A stretch of 34,550 nt of DNA from an uncultured Dialister sp. (GCA_900545785.1 URAA01000004.1:1-34550), one strand, 5' to 3'; counted from the first letter of the stretch, positions 15,046-23,560 are shown. Numbers and translations: made by a program. The notes: generated by a model from the sequence alone, not told the origin.

Positions 15046-16440
15046 TTATAAGAAAATATATTTTCCGATAAAGAGGAGGGTCAGGATATACATGAGGGGG
15101 CTGACTTTTTTCGTCTGTCCCGTGAAAGCGTTGATGACGGTGTAGGAAATGATTCCGAAAGAAATGCCTTCGGCGATGCTGTAAGCAAAGGGCATGGCAA
15201 GAATGGCAATGTAAGCGGGAATCGCTTCGGAAGGATCTTTGAAATCAATATCCGCCGCAGCGGTGAACATGAGAAATCCTACGATGATGAGGGCGGGCGC
15301 GGTGGCAAAAGCGGGAATCGCCATAAAGAAAGGAGAAAGGAAAAGGGAGAGGGCAAATAAGATCGCCACCGTCACTGCAGTGAGGCCCGTTCTTCCTCCT
15401 TCGGAAACACCGGCGGCACTTTCCACATAAGTGGTCGTCGTGGAAACGCCGATGCAGGCGCCTATGGAAGTGGCGAGGGCATCTGCCATGAGAGCTCCTT
15501 TGATACGGGGAAGGCGTCCTTTTTCATCAAGCATGTTTGCTTTGGAAGATACGCCGACGAGAGTGCCTAAAGTATCAAAAATATCGACGAAAAGGAAAGC
15601 AAAGAGGACGACGATGAAATCAAGGCTGAAAGCTTTTGAAAAATCAAGAGCCATGAAAAGAGGGGACAGATCCGCCGGTGTGAAAGAAGCAATTCCTGCG
15701 GAAAGATTCGGAAGGGTGCTGAAGGCGCCCTTGGCGGGATCGGGAATATAAAGGCCGCTTACTTCGCAAAGGATGCCCAAGATCCAAGTAAATAGAATGC
15801 CCCAAAGAATATTTCCTTTCACTTTTTTCACGATGAGGAGGGCGGTAAAAAGAATGCCGATGATCGCAAGAACGACGGTGATCCCCGCAGTGTGGAAGGT
15901 GCCCCCTGCAAGAGCCGCTTTGAAGGAGAAGAGGGACACTTTCGTCGCCGGATTGGAAACGATGATTCCTGCTCCCGTAAGGCCGATGAATGCAATGAAA
16001 AGACCGATGCCTGCCGAAACCGCCCGTTTCAAATTCATCGGGATCGCATTGAAAATCGCTTCCCGTACATTGGTGAGGGAAAGGACGATAAAAATCAGCC
16101 CTTCGATAAAGACGGCGGCAAGTGCCATTTCCCAAGAGTAGCCCATCTGGCCCACAACGGTGAAAGCAAAGAAAGCATTCAGCCCCATCCCCGGAGCGAG
16201 AGCAAAAGGATAGTTGGAAAAAAATGCCATAAAGAGAGTACCGATGAAGGAGGCTGCCGCCGTGGCGGTCAGGACGGCGCCCTTGTCCATGCCGGCAGCG
16301 CTCATGATGCTCGGGTTGACTGCCAAAATGTAAGCCATGGTCATGAAAGTGGTGATCCCTGCCATCACTTCCGTTCTCACCGAAGTTTTATTTTCACTCA
16401 GGTGGAAAAGTTTTTCAAGAAAACCTGAATTCTGTTCCAT
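15046..16440 (-). CDS. NCS2/AzgA-type hypoxanthine/guanine (adenine) permease
   Basis: An inner-membrane purine base importer of 464 residues with about 12-14 membrane segments. The start is the ATG at 16440 behind GAAAGGAG, 4 nt away; the frame is open for 98 more codons upstream but they overlap the divergent gene. Family landmarks are present: TEVMAGITTFMTMAYILAVN near residue 22, LAPGMGLNAFFAF near 85, DIFDTLGTLVG near 285, and TTTTYVESAAGVSEGGRTGL near 330. These place it in the PbuG/AzgA/GhxP group, which takes up hypoxanthine, guanine or adenine. It complements purA and purB at the other end of the window, which convert IMP to AMP. No purine riboswitch is visible upstream. Confidence 0.92.
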   Translation of the reverse strand: MEQNSGFLEKLFHLSENKTSVRTEVMAGITTFMTMAYILAVNPSIMSAAGMDKGAVLTATAAASFIGTLFMAFFSNYPFALAPGMGLNAFFAFTVVGQMGYSWEMALAAVFIEGLIFIVLSLTNVREAIFNAIPMNLKRAVSAGIGLFIAFIGLTGAGIIVSNPATKVSLFSFKAALAGGTFHTAGITVVLAIIGILFTALLIVKKVKGNILWGILFTWILGILCEVSGLYIPDPAKGAFSTLPNLSAGIASFTPADLSPLFMALDFSKAFSLDFIVVLFAFLFVDIFDTLGTLVGVSSKANMLDEKGRLPRIKGALMADALATSIGACIGVSTTTTYVESAAGVSEGGRTGLTAVTVAILFALSLFLSPFFMAIPAFATAPALIIVGFLMFTAAADIDFKDPSEAIPAYIAILAMPFAYSIAEGISFGIISYTVINAFTGQTKKVSPLMYILTLLFIGKYIFL

Positions 16441-16473
16441 AATAGCTCCTTTCAAAGCTTGTATAATATAATT

Positions 16474-16502
16474 ATTATAAGATTTTTCTTTCATAAGAGC
16501 AA
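16474..16502 (-). promoter_or_regulatory. Promoter of the purine permease gene
   Basis: On the minus strand TTGCTC (16497-16502), a 17 bp spacer and a perfect TATAAT (16474-16479). Confidence 0.65.
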
Positions 16503-16517
16503 TGGAATCCGTGGTAC

Positions 16518-16523
16518 TATAAT
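16518..16523 (+). promoter_or_regulatory. -10 element of the radical SAM gene
   Basis: TATAAT at 16518-16523, 20 nt before the ATG; no clear -35. Confidence 0.45.
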
Positions 16524-16543
16524 AAAAAAACAGGGAGGATAAT

Positions 16544-17440
16544 ATGACCATCTGCAATATCTGTCCCAGAAAATGCAAAGTGGAACGGCCGATGTCCGTA
16601 AAAGAGGGCGGAACGAAAGGGTACTGCAAGTCGGGGATGCTTCCCGTCATTGCAAGAGCGGCGCTCCACCACTGGGAAGAACCGTGCATCAGCGGAAGCC
16701 GCGGCGCAGGGACCGTCTTTTTTGCAGGATGCAATCTGTCCTGCGTGTACTGCCAGAATTATGAAATATCGGAACTCGGAAAGGGGATCGAAGTGTCCGT
16801 GGAAAGACTGCGGGCCATTTATGAAGAACTGATCAGACAAGGAGCGCATAATATCGATCTGGTGACGCCCACTCATTTCACCCATGCCATATTTCAAAGC
16901 TTAAAAGATCCTCTTCCCGTCCCCGTGGTCTACAATTGCGGCGGCTACGAAAGCGTCCATACCGTGGCATTTCTAAGAAATAAAATACAGTGCTGGCTTC
17001 CCGATCTGAAGTACAGCGACGGAAAAGCGGCAAAAAGATACAGCCGTGCGGAAGACTATTTTGAAACGGCGACGGCTGCCATCGAGCAGATGTACCGCCA
17101 GACGGGACCTTATGAAATAGGAAGCGACGGAATTTTGAAAAAAGGCGTCCTCATCCGCCATCTGATTTTGCCGGGACAGCTTGAAAATACGAAAGGCGTC
17201 CTTGACTATGTGGCGGAAACTTTTGCACCGGGAGAAGTTCTTTTCAGCCTGATGCGGCAATACACCCCTTGGGGACGGGCAGCGGAATTTCCCGAAATAA
17301 ACAGAAAAATCACGGAAGAAGAGTATGAAGAAGCGGAAGCATACATGGAAGAACTTGGCATCGAAGACGGCTATGTCCAGCAAAAAGAATCGGCAAAAGA
17401 CGATTTCATTCCCGCCTTCGACGGAACGGGGGTATTGTAA
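16544..17440 (+). CDS. Radical SAM protein, PflA/PflX-like (COG1313 type)
   Basis: 298 residues. The radical SAM cluster motif is C63-x3-C67-x2-C70 (GCNLSCVYCQNY), which binds a [4Fe-4S] cluster that cleaves S-adenosylmethionine. Extra cysteines in front (Cys4, Cys7, Cys11, Cys28) form a CxxCxxxC-like N-terminal set typical of the uncharacterised PflX-related group annotated as pyruvate formate-lyase activating enzyme-like. GGYESV near residue 135 and the PDLKYSDGKAAKRYS segment are conserved in this group. No glycyl radical enzyme or other obvious substrate is encoded beside it, so the target is unknown. The start ATG follows a strong AGGGAGGA site. Confidence 0.88.
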   Translation: MTICNICPRKCKVERPMSVKEGGTKGYCKSGMLPVIARAALHHWEEPCISGSRGAGTVFFAGCNLSCVYCQNYEISELGKGIEVSVERLRAIYEELIRQGAHNIDLVTPTHFTHAIFQSLKDPLPVPVVYNCGGYESVHTVAFLRNKIQCWLPDLKYSDGKAAKRYSRAEDYFETATAAIEQMYRQTGPYEIGSDGILKKGVLIRHLILPGQLENTKGVLDYVAETFAPGEVLFSLMRQYTPWGRAAEFPEINRKITEEEYEEAEAYMEELGIEDGYVQQKESAKDDFIPAFDGTGVL

Positions 17441-17560
17441 AGAGTAAGAATCAGAATAAAAGGGCAGATCCTTTTTTTCAATTCTCCGAAAAAATTCGGA
17501 AAGAGCAAAATCAATAAAAAAAGAACTGTTAAGTTCATAAAAAAAGCAAATGGAAATTGA

Positions 17561-17588
17561 AAAAATCCCGTCCCAAAGACGGGTTTTC
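17561..17588 (-). terminator. Terminator between the radical SAM and thioesterase genes (bidirectional)
   Basis: CCCGTC-CCAAA-GACGGG. On the minus strand it is followed by ATTTTTTC just beyond the thioesterase stop; on the plus strand by TTTTC. Two weaker hairpins (17485-17500 and 17523-17536) lie between it and the radical SAM stop. Confidence 0.78.
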
Positions 17589-17606
17589 TCATGAAAATCA
17601 TTTATT

Positions 17607-17990
17607 TTATCTTTCTTTTGCCGCTGCCATGAAAGAAACTTCATTCACTATGAATCGGATATGGTTTGCTTCACCGACTTCTCCGTTTTCATCTTCGCAG
17701 GTGATGTGAAATTCTATTTTCTTTCCCGATATTTCTGTGACTTCCGCTTCGGCGCGCACTTTTTTTCCCGCAAGAGTCGGTGCTTTGTGACGAAGATCGA
17801 TCATTCCGCCTACCGTTGTTTCTCCATCGGGAAGGCGGTTTTTCAATGCATCTACGGCGGCTCTTTCCATGAGGGCGGAAAGGACGGGGGTGGCGAGGAC
17901 GGGAAGAGAGCCGCTTCCCACGTGAAGGGCGGTGTCTTTTTCGGTGACGATCATTTCTGCTTTTCCGATGATTCCTTTTTCTATATCCAT
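17607..17990 (-). CDS. Hotdog-fold thioesterase, fluoroacetyl-CoA thioesterase (FlK)-like
   Basis: A small cytoplasmic hotdog thioesterase of 127 residues. The catalytic triad of the FlK enzyme (Thr, Glu, His) appears as Thr34 (LATPVLSAL), Glu42 (MERAA) and His68 (IDLRHKAPT); the 8 and 26 residue spacings are the same as I recall for FlK. Such proteins hydrolyse short acyl-CoAs; in organisms without fluoroacetate metabolism the true substrate is unknown. I start at ATG 17990 behind AAAGGAG, 7 nt away. In-frame ATG codons further upstream lack a ribosome site. It is monocistronic. Confidence 0.85.
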   Translation of the reverse strand: MDIEKGIIGKAEMIVTEKDTALHVGSGSLPVLATPVLSALMERAAVDALKNRLPDGETTVGGMIDLRHKAPTLAGKKVRAEAEVTEISGKKIEFHITCEDENGEVGEANHIRFIVNEVSFMAAAKER

Positions 17991-18090
17991 AGGGGAGCTC
18001 CTTTTTTTATTTTTCTTCATTGTATCACGGGAAAGACCGGGCGGAAAAGGACGGTGTGTCCGAAAATATAAACGTTGGCGATAAAATGAA

Positions 18091-18117
18091 TTGATTTTTA
18101 TCGATATGTGATATAAT
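18091..18117 (+). promoter_or_regulatory. Promoter of the mltG operon
   Basis: Extended -10 TG-A-TATAAT (18109-18117) with a TTGATT at 18091-18096, 15 bp away. Confidence 0.65.
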
Positions 18118-18183
18118 AGATCACTGAAATTTAAAATGAAGAGAAAAAATATCAAATTTCTCTTTTTGTACAGGGGAGTTTTT

Positions 18184-19221
18184 ATGGATAAGCAGAGTAC
18201 ATCTACTTTTCTTCAAAAATCGAAAAAGAAAATATGGGTTATCGTCCTTGCCCTTCTTTACCTGATTGTTTTCGGCGGCACTTTTTATTTATATGCTTTT
18301 GACAGGGTGCCTGCGGAAGGGGAAGCGGCAGTGACCATACCGAAAGCGGCAACGGGCCGTGAAATAGGAAATACCCTTAAGGAAGAAGGAGTCATAAGGA
18401 GTTCGTCCGTGTTCCGCCTGATGCTTCTCATCACGGGAGATGCGAAAAAATTGCAGAGCGGCGAGTACCGTATCAGACGGGGCCTTACGGTGAAAGAAGT
18501 CATCGAAGAATTGAAAAGCGGCAAAGGAGAAGTGGCGACCGTCACCGTTCCCGAAGGATATACGGTGCGGCAGATTGGGGAGCTTTTGGAAAAATCGGGC
18601 ATCGCAGGAGGAAAAGATTTCGTCGAAGAAGCTTCTCTTTACGGCCCTCTCGGCTATATGTACGGCCCCGAGACTCCTGAAATACGAGGAGAGGGATTTT
18701 TATTTCCCGATACCTATGAAATGCCGAAAGAATACACCGCAAAGGAAATTTGCGACCTCATGTACAGGCGGACCGATGAAATGCTGACGGAAGATATCAG
18801 AAAAGCGGCGGAGGAAAAAAATCTGTCCCTCTATTCCCTCATCACCATCGCTTCCATGGTGGAGCGGGAAGCAAGATTGAAAGAAGATCAGAAACCGATA
18901 GCCGAAGTGATTCTTGCCCGTCTTGAAAAGGACATGCCTCTTCAGATCGATGCGACGGTGCAGTATGCATTGGGAAAACAAAAGCCCGAACTGACAGTGG
19001 AAGATACGAAGACGGAATCGCCGTACAACACGTATCTCCGAAAAGGACTGCCTCCGGGACCGATCGGAAGCCCCGGCATAGCGGCGATCCGTGCCGTTTT
19101 GGAAGCGGTTCCGGGAGAATATCTTTACTATGTGGCACTTCCCGACGGCCGTCATGTGTTCACGAAAACTTATGAAGAACATTTGGCGGAAATAGACAAA
19201 ATTTACGGTGCAAATCAATAA
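18184..19221 (+). CDS. mltG: Endolytic murein transglycosylase MltG (YceG-like)
   Basis: 345 residues. I start at ATG 18184 behind AGGGGAG; the frame is open slightly further upstream. There is a cytoplasmic N-terminus, one membrane anchor at residues 18-38, a LysM-like region at 45-120 (VTIPKAATGREIGNTLKEEG and VTVPEGYTVRQIGELLEKSG), and the YceG catalytic domain with the catalytic Glu at 227 (ITIASMVEREA). The motifs QIDATVQYALG, SPYNTYLRKGLPPGPIGSPG and the C-terminal F..T..EH follow as expected. MltG cuts nascent glycan strands at the inner membrane and sets their length. It is the first gene of an operon with trmR and trhP, the same order as yrrL-yrrM-yrrN/O in Bacillus subtilis. Confidence 0.96.
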   Translation: MDKQSTSTFLQKSKKKIWVIVLALLYLIVFGGTFYLYAFDRVPAEGEAAVTIPKAATGREIGNTLKEEGVIRSSSVFRLMLLITGDAKKLQSGEYRIRRGLTVKEVIEELKSGKGEVATVTVPEGYTVRQIGELLEKSGIAGGKDFVEEASLYGPLGYMYGPETPEIRGEGFLFPDTYEMPKEYTAKEICDLMYRRTDEMLTEDIRKAAEEKNLSLYSLITIASMVEREARLKEDQKPIAEVILARLEKDMPLQIDATVQYALGKQKPELTVEDTKTESPYNTYLRKGLPPGPIGSPGIAAIRAVLEAVPGEYLYYVALPDGRHVFTKTYEEHLAEIDKIYGANQ

Positions 19222-19234
19222 ATACGGTAATATT

Positions 19235-19831
19235 ATGAATATAGAAGAACTCAAAAGAAAATTGGAAGAAGAAGCGGAGAGGGAACATATTCCCATTTTA
19301 AGGAAAGAGGAAAGGGCCCTTCTTCTCAAGGCTGCCGATATGATACGGCCGAGGCGGATATTGGAAATAGGAACTGCCATAGGGTATTCCGCCCTTCTTC
19401 TGGCGGAGCATTTTCCGGAAGCGGCGATCGACACTCTTGAAATCGATGAAACAAGATACCGCAGAGCCCTTTCCGTCATGAAAGAAGCAGGATTTGACGG
19501 GCCTGTCCGCTGCCTCCTCGGAGATGCGGAAAAACTGATTCCGAGGCTGAAAGGGCCTTACGATTTCCTTTATCTCGACGGGCCGAAGGGGCAGTATCTG
19601 AACCATTTGAAACAGGCGGAACCGCTCCTTTCGGAAAAAGCGGTGATCGCCGCCGATAATGTCCTTTTCAGAGGACTTGTAAGAACGGCAGATCCCGTTC
19701 CGCACAGGTACAGGACGATTGTCCTCCGCCTTCGGGAGTATATTTCCTATGTGGAAAAGAATTACCGGACAATGATCTATGAAGAAGGAGACGGTCTTGC
19801 CGTTTCCGTAAAATATAACAGGGAAGGATAA
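19235..19831 (+). CDS. trmR: tRNA 5-hydroxyuridine methyltransferase TrmR (YrrM-like)
   Basis: A class I SAM-dependent O-methyltransferase of 198 residues. Motif I is LEIGTAIGYSALLL (about residues 47-60), the acidic end of strand 2 is TLEIDE, and motif IV is FLYLDGPKGQY. In Bacillus subtilis TrmR methylates 5-hydroxyuridine at tRNA position 34 to 5-methoxyuridine, using the product of TrhP, which is encoded next here. I prefer ATG 19235, which aligns with family N-termini. A GTG at 19208 in the same frame would overlap mltG and has no ribosome site. Its TAA shares a base with the next ATG (TAATG), so the two are translationally coupled. Confidence 0.88.
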   Translation: MNIEELKRKLEEEAEREHIPILRKEERALLLKAADMIRPRRILEIGTAIGYSALLLAEHFPEAAIDTLEIDETRYRRALSVMKEAGFDGPVRCLLGDAEKLIPRLKGPYDFLYLDGPKGQYLNHLKQAEPLLSEKAVIAADNVLFRGLVRTADPVPHRYRTIVLRLREYISYVEKNYRTMIYEEGDGLAVSVKYNREG

Positions 19832-21066
19832 TGATGAAAAAAATAGAACTTCTCGCTCCTGCGGGAAATATGGAAAAAATGAAAATGGCTCTTCTTTACG
19901 GAGCCGATGCGGTCTATCTGGCAGGGAAATCTTTCGGTCTCCGTGCTTATGGCGGCAATTTTGACGAAGAAGAAATGAAAAGAGCCGTGGAATATGCCCA
20001 CGGGATGAATAAAAAAGTATATGTCACCGCCAATATCATTCCGAGAAATGAAGATCTGGAAGGACTGGACAAATATTTTGCTTATTTGCAGGATATTCAC
20101 GTCGATGCGGTCCTCATTTCCGATATGGGCGTTTTTGATATCTGCCGGGAAGCGGCGCCGGATCTTCCGATCCACATCAGCACGCAGGCAAGCGCCGCAA
20201 ACTGGAGGACCGTCCGGCGTTGGAAAGAAATGGGCGCGTCAAGGGTCGTCCTTGCACGAGAAGTGTCGGTGAAGGAAATAAAAGAAATTCGGGAAAAAAC
20301 AGATATCGAACTGGAAGTATTCGGCCACGGCGCACTTTGTATTTCTTGGAGCGGCCGCTGCCTTCTTTCCAATTATTTTACAAACGGAAAAAGGCAGTCC
20401 AATCGGGGCGAATGCATACAGGCCTGCCGTTTTAAATATTCCGTCATGGAAGAATCCCGTCCGGGGCAGTATTTCCCCGTAGAAGAAGATGAACACGGCA
20501 CCTATATTTTCAACAGCAAAGATCTCTGCATGATCGACAATATCCCCGATCTTATCGAATCCGGCGTTTCCTCCCTCAAAATAGAGGGGCGAATGAAGAG
20601 TGTCTACTATGTGGCAGCCGTGGTGGCGGCGTACAGAAAAGCCATCGATGCTTATTATGACGAAGGAAAAGACTACGAAGTGCGCCCCGAATGGCGGGAG
20701 GAACTGGAAAAAGTATCCCACCGTCCCTACACGACGGCCTTTGCTTATCAGACGCCGGATCACGATGCACAGGAATATGTGAAATCTCAGCCCGAGCAGT
20801 CTTATGATTTTATCGGCCTTGTGTTAAAAGAAAAGGATGACAAAGGAAGAGTCCTCGTCCAGCAGAGAAATCATTTCAAAAAGGGAGAAGAAGTGGAAGT
20901 GCTGACTCCGAAAGGGGATGTGTTCCCTCTTACCGTCGGTTCGCTTACGAATATGGCAGGGGAAGAGGTAGAAACAGCGCCTCATCCGCTGGAAGAACTT
21001 TTCATGGAAACCGATGCTGAGCTTCCGCCCTATACGATCCTCCGGAGGCCTTCCCGTGGACACTAA
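19831..21066 (+). CDS. Peptidase U32 family tRNA hydroxylation protein (TrhP-like)
   Basis: 411 residues of the U32/TrhP family. The N-terminal half is a TIM-barrel-like U32 domain (IELLAPAGNMEKMKMALLYG, then ADAVYLAG). The family signature with four cysteines lies at about 166-205: Cys170, Cys177, Cys195 and Cys199, a likely iron-sulfur cluster site. TrhP proteins hydroxylate uridine 34 of tRNA with prephenate-derived hydroxyl, and TrmR then methylates it. Bacillus subtilis carries two adjacent paralogues; here there is one. The name collagenase-like protease is historical. The gene ends 11 bp inside the next one. Confidence 0.85.
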   Translation: MMKKIELLAPAGNMEKMKMALLYGADAVYLAGKSFGLRAYGGNFDEEEMKRAVEYAHGMNKKVYVTANIIPRNEDLEGLDKYFAYLQDIHVDAVLISDMGVFDICREAAPDLPIHISTQASAANWRTVRRWKEMGASRVVLAREVSVKEIKEIREKTDIELEVFGHGALCISWSGRCLLSNYFTNGKRQSNRGECIQACRFKYSVMEESRPGQYFPVEEDEHGTYIFNSKDLCMIDNIPDLIESGVSSLKIEGRMKSVYYVAAVVAAYRKAIDAYYDEGKDYEVRPEWREELEKVSHRPYTTAFAYQTPDHDAQEYVKSQPEQSYDFIGLVLKEKDDKGRVLVQQRNHFKKGEEVEVLTPKGDVFPLTVGSLTNMAGEEVETAPHPLEELFMETDAELPPYTILRRPSRGH

Positions 21067-21280
21067 AGTATATATAGAAATAGATCCTTCCGATGTGAAT
21101 TATATCAACCGGATACTGGAAGGATACGAATATCTGGGGGTTCTCACCACCATCAATCCTCATCGTGCCACCTGCATGATCAATTCAACGGCAGACACGA
21201 AAGAGGAAGTGGAAGAAGTTTTGAAAAATCTTGACGATGTGTCCGTAAAATTTCTTGCAAACAGAGAAGAAGCGGAATAA
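21056..21280 (+). CDS. Small DUF4911-type protein
   Basis: 74 residues starting at GTG 21056, with GGAGG 7 nt upstream inside the end of the U32 gene; the frames overlap by 11 bp. The protein reads as a compact alpha/beta domain (KVYIEIDPSDVNYINRILEG, then YEYLGVLTTI) with a Glu-rich helix near the end (KEEVEEVLKNL). It resembles the DUF4911 family, common in Firmicutes and of unknown function. The overlap with the tRNA hydroxylation gene suggests a linked role, perhaps RNA binding, but no motif proves it. Confidence 0.75.
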   Translation: MDTKVYIEIDPSDVNYINRILEGYEYLGVLTTINPHRATCMINSTADTKEEVEEVLKNLDDVSVKFLANREEAE

Positions 21281-21293
21281 AATCACTTTTCTG

Positions 21294-21302
21294 TGGTAAA
21301 AT
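21294..21302 (+). promoter_or_regulatory. Extended -10 of the flavin-binding protein gene
   Basis: TG-G-TAAAAT, 32 nt before the ATG at 21334; no clear -35. Confidence 0.4.
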
Positions 21303-21333
21303 ACAGAGGGAAAATCAAGAAGGGGGCGGAATC

Positions 21334-21735
21334 ATGACAAATGCAAAAAGAGCAGCGGAATATTTGAAAGAATGCGGTATTTTCTATCTGGCAACGGCAG
21401 ACGGCATCAGGCCTTCCCTCCGTCCCGTGAGAGAAGTTTGCCTCTTCGAAGATGCCCTTTATTTTCTTTTTATGAAAGAAGATGACATATACGGACAGCT
21501 TCTGAACAATGACAGCGGGGAAATCTGCGCCGTCCATCCCGATCAGTCGATGATACGCATTTCCTGCCGCCTTCGGGAAGAAAAAGGAAAAGAAGCAAGA
21601 GAGGCGACGATCAAGCTTTGTGAAGAGTCTTTGGAAAATATCTGCCCGAAAGGGACGAAAACCGTTTTCCGCATGGACTCGGGACGAGCGGTCATCACCG
21701 ATTTTACGGGAAAAACGGAAGAATTTAATATCTGA
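21334..21735 (+). CDS. Pyridoxamine 5'-phosphate oxidase-family (split-barrel flavin) protein
   Basis: 133 residues with the FMN-binding split-barrel layout: FYLATADGIRPSLRPVREVC is the first strand pair, LYFLFMKEDDIYGQLLNN the next, and EICAVHPDQSMIRISCRL the third. Small members of this family bind FMN, F420 or haem and include nitroimidazole-reductase-like (NimA) proteins. The substrate is unknown. It has its own promoter and a strong terminator, and a G-rich ribosome site (AGGGGGCGG). Confidence 0.82.
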   Translation: MTNAKRAAEYLKECGIFYLATADGIRPSLRPVREVCLFEDALYFLFMKEDDIYGQLLNNDSGEICAVHPDQSMIRISCRLREEKGKEAREATIKLCEESLENICPKGTKTVFRMDSGRAVITDFTGKTEEFNI

Positions 21736-21745
21736 TTTCAAAATG

Positions 21746-21770
21746 CACGCCGAAGGGCGTGTTTTTATTT
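21746..21770 (+). terminator. Terminator of the flavin-binding protein gene
   Basis: CACGCC-GAAG-GGCGTG followed by TTTTTATTT. Confidence 0.87.
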
Positions 21771-21908
21771 GCAGAAAAATGTAAAAAGCCGAGGGAAAAA
21801 TCGGGCATTTCTTTTATAGAAGCAGATAGGGTAAAAAATCGTGAAGTCCGATGATTTTCGTAACATCATGGAAAAAACGGCAGTTGTAAAATGAGAAAAA
21901 TAAAAAAG
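21771..21908. other. Gap upstream of the pncB promoter
   Basis: I see no gene here. TTGTAA at 21884 is too far from the -10 to serve as its -35. Confidence 0.5.
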
Positions 21909-21917
21909 TGGTATAAT
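21909..21917 (+). promoter_or_regulatory. Extended -10 promoter of pncB
   Basis: TG-G-TATAAT, perfect extended -10. The predicted start near 21924 gives a leader of about 120 nt. Confidence 0.65.
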
Positions 21918-21931
21918 CAATGGAATGACGG

Positions 21932-22026
21932 AACTTGATTTCCGAAAGGAAAACGGGGAAAGTTTATAGAAATTACAGATTTCCTTTTGCAGGAAAGTTC
22001 ATAAAAATGACTTCCTTTTGAAGGAA
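21932..22026 (+). promoter_or_regulatory. pncB leader with three consecutive TTCC/GGAA hairpins
   Basis: Hairpin 1: TTTCC-GAAA-GGAAA (21939-21952), enclosed by AACTT (21932-21936) and AAGTT (21960-21964) with an asymmetric internal loop GA/ACGGGGA. Hairpin 2: TTTCC-TTTTGCA-GGAAA (21980-21996). Hairpin 3: TTCCTT-TTG-AAGGAA (22012-22026). There is no T-run, so control would more likely be translational or through RNA stability. It does not match any riboswitch I know. Confidence 0.5.
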
Positions 22027-22045
22027 CAGTTGAGAACGGGGGAAT

Positions 22046-23491
22046 ATGATGTCCAACGGATTGATCACCGATTTATATCAGCTTACCATGGCAAATGCTC
22101 TTTTTAAGACGGGGGGCCATGAGAAAAAAGTGGTTTTTGACCGCTTTTACAGAAAAAATCCTTTCAACGGCGGCTATACCGTCGTGGCAGGTCTTGCTCA
22201 TTTGCAGGAGTTTATTGAAAATTTCCGCTATGACGAAGAAGATATTTCTTATCTGGAAAGTCTTCATATTTTTTATCCCGAATTTTTGGATTATTTGTCA
22301 AAATTCCGTTTTCACGGAGATATTTGTGCCATTCCCGAAGGGACGATCGTTTTCCCGGGAGAACCGCTCCTCCGTTTCCACGGAACGACGGCGGAAGCCA
22401 TGCTTCTCGAGACGGGCCTTTCCATGATCATGAACCATGAAAGCCTCATTGCCACCAAAGCACGGCGTGTCCGGACGGCAGCGCCCGACGATGCTCTTAT
22501 GGAATTCGGCCTCCGCCGCGCCCAAGGCCATGATGCGGGACTCTGGGGAGCGAGAGCTGCCATGATCGGCGGTTTTAACGGCACGTCCAATGTGGAAGCA
22601 GGGCGCCGTTTCGGCATTCCCGTGCTCGGGACGATGGCACACAGCTGGGTCATGAGTTTTGACAATGAATTGGATGCTTTCCGTGAATATGTAAACAGAT
22701 ATCACGACAATCTGATCCTTCTTGCCGATACTTACGATGTCCTTTCCATGGGAATTCCGCATGCCATTCAAATTTTCAAAGAATTGAAAGAAGCGGGAAA
22801 ACTTCCTGCCAAATACGGTATCCGTATCGACAGCGGCGATCTGACTTATTTATCACAGGAAGCGGCACGGCAGTTCAAAGAAGCAGGTTTCCCGGAGGCG
22901 ATCATTTCCGGCTCCAACGATTTGGACGAATATACCATCCAGTCTCTTAAAAACCAAGGCTGCGCCGTCACGTCCTGGGGAGTCGGGACGAAGGTCATCA
23001 CTGCCGACGGCACCTCCGCACTGGGGGGCGTGTTCAAAATGGCGGCAAAGGAAGAAGAGGGAGAATTTGTTCCGGTCATGAAAATTTCCAATGATTTGGA
23101 AAAAATGACAAATCCTGGCATCAAAACGGTGTACCGTTTCTATAAAAAATCAAACGGTAAGATGATCACCGATCTCATTTGCTGCAAAGACGAAACACCG
23201 GCAGACGGCTCCGAATTTACCCTCGTGACGGAAACGGCAAAATGGAGAAGGAAATATCTGAAAGCAGGGACTTATACGGCAGAAGAACTTTTGAAACCGG
23301 TGATGATCGGAGGAGAAAGGGCAGAACTTCCGGACTTAAAAGAAGTGATTGCCCATGCAAACAGGCAGATTCAAATTTTATGGCCCGAATATACCCGTTT
23401 CCTCCATCCCGACCGCATGGAAATTAACTTGTCGGACAAGCTGCAAAAATTGAAGAGCGATATCATTGATAAAGAATTGAGCGAAAAATAA
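22046..23491 (+). CDS. pncB: Nicotinate phosphoribosyltransferase
   Basis: A cytoplasmic enzyme of 481 residues that makes nicotinate mononucleotide from nicotinate and PRPP, the entry of niacin into NAD synthesis by the Preiss-Handler route. Visible features are the N-terminal TDLYQLTMANALF, the FGLRRAQGHDAGLW block (residues 154-167), the phosphorylated-His region VLGTMAHSWVMSF with His199, and IRIDSGDLTYLS near residue 266. Length is normal for the Firmicute long form. Two adjacent ATG codons (22046 and 22049) follow GGGGGA; either could be used. It is preceded by a structured leader. No other NAD gene is adjacent. Confidence 0.96.
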   Translation: MMSNGLITDLYQLTMANALFKTGGHEKKVVFDRFYRKNPFNGGYTVVAGLAHLQEFIENFRYDEEDISYLESLHIFYPEFLDYLSKFRFHGDICAIPEGTIVFPGEPLLRFHGTTAEAMLLETGLSMIMNHESLIATKARRVRTAAPDDALMEFGLRRAQGHDAGLWGARAAMIGGFNGTSNVEAGRRFGIPVLGTMAHSWVMSFDNELDAFREYVNRYHDNLILLADTYDVLSMGIPHAIQIFKELKEAGKLPAKYGIRIDSGDLTYLSQEAARQFKEAGFPEAIISGSNDLDEYTIQSLKNQGCAVTSWGVGTKVITADGTSALGGVFKMAAKEEEGEFVPVMKISNDLEKMTNPGIKTVYRFYKKSNGKMITDLICCKDETPADGSEFTLVTETAKWRRKYLKAGTYTAEELLKPVMIGGERAELPDLKEVIAHANRQIQILWPEYTRFLHPDRMEINLSDKLQKLKSDIIDKELSEK

Positions 23492-23560
23492 AAACAGTTT
23501 TCCTCTTTCTTCAAAAAATAATATTCTTTTCCTGAAAGAACCCGCGGAAGAGAGAAAAAA

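Noticed and set aside
16441..16543. Possible purine riboswitch upstream of the purine permease
   Set aside because: The leader is only about 35 nt from the -10 to the start codon, with no room for the aptamer and no conserved core.
19208..19234. GTG 19208 as start of trmR
   Set aside because: No ribosome site, it overlaps mltG, and it adds residues not seen in the family. ATG 19235 fits better.
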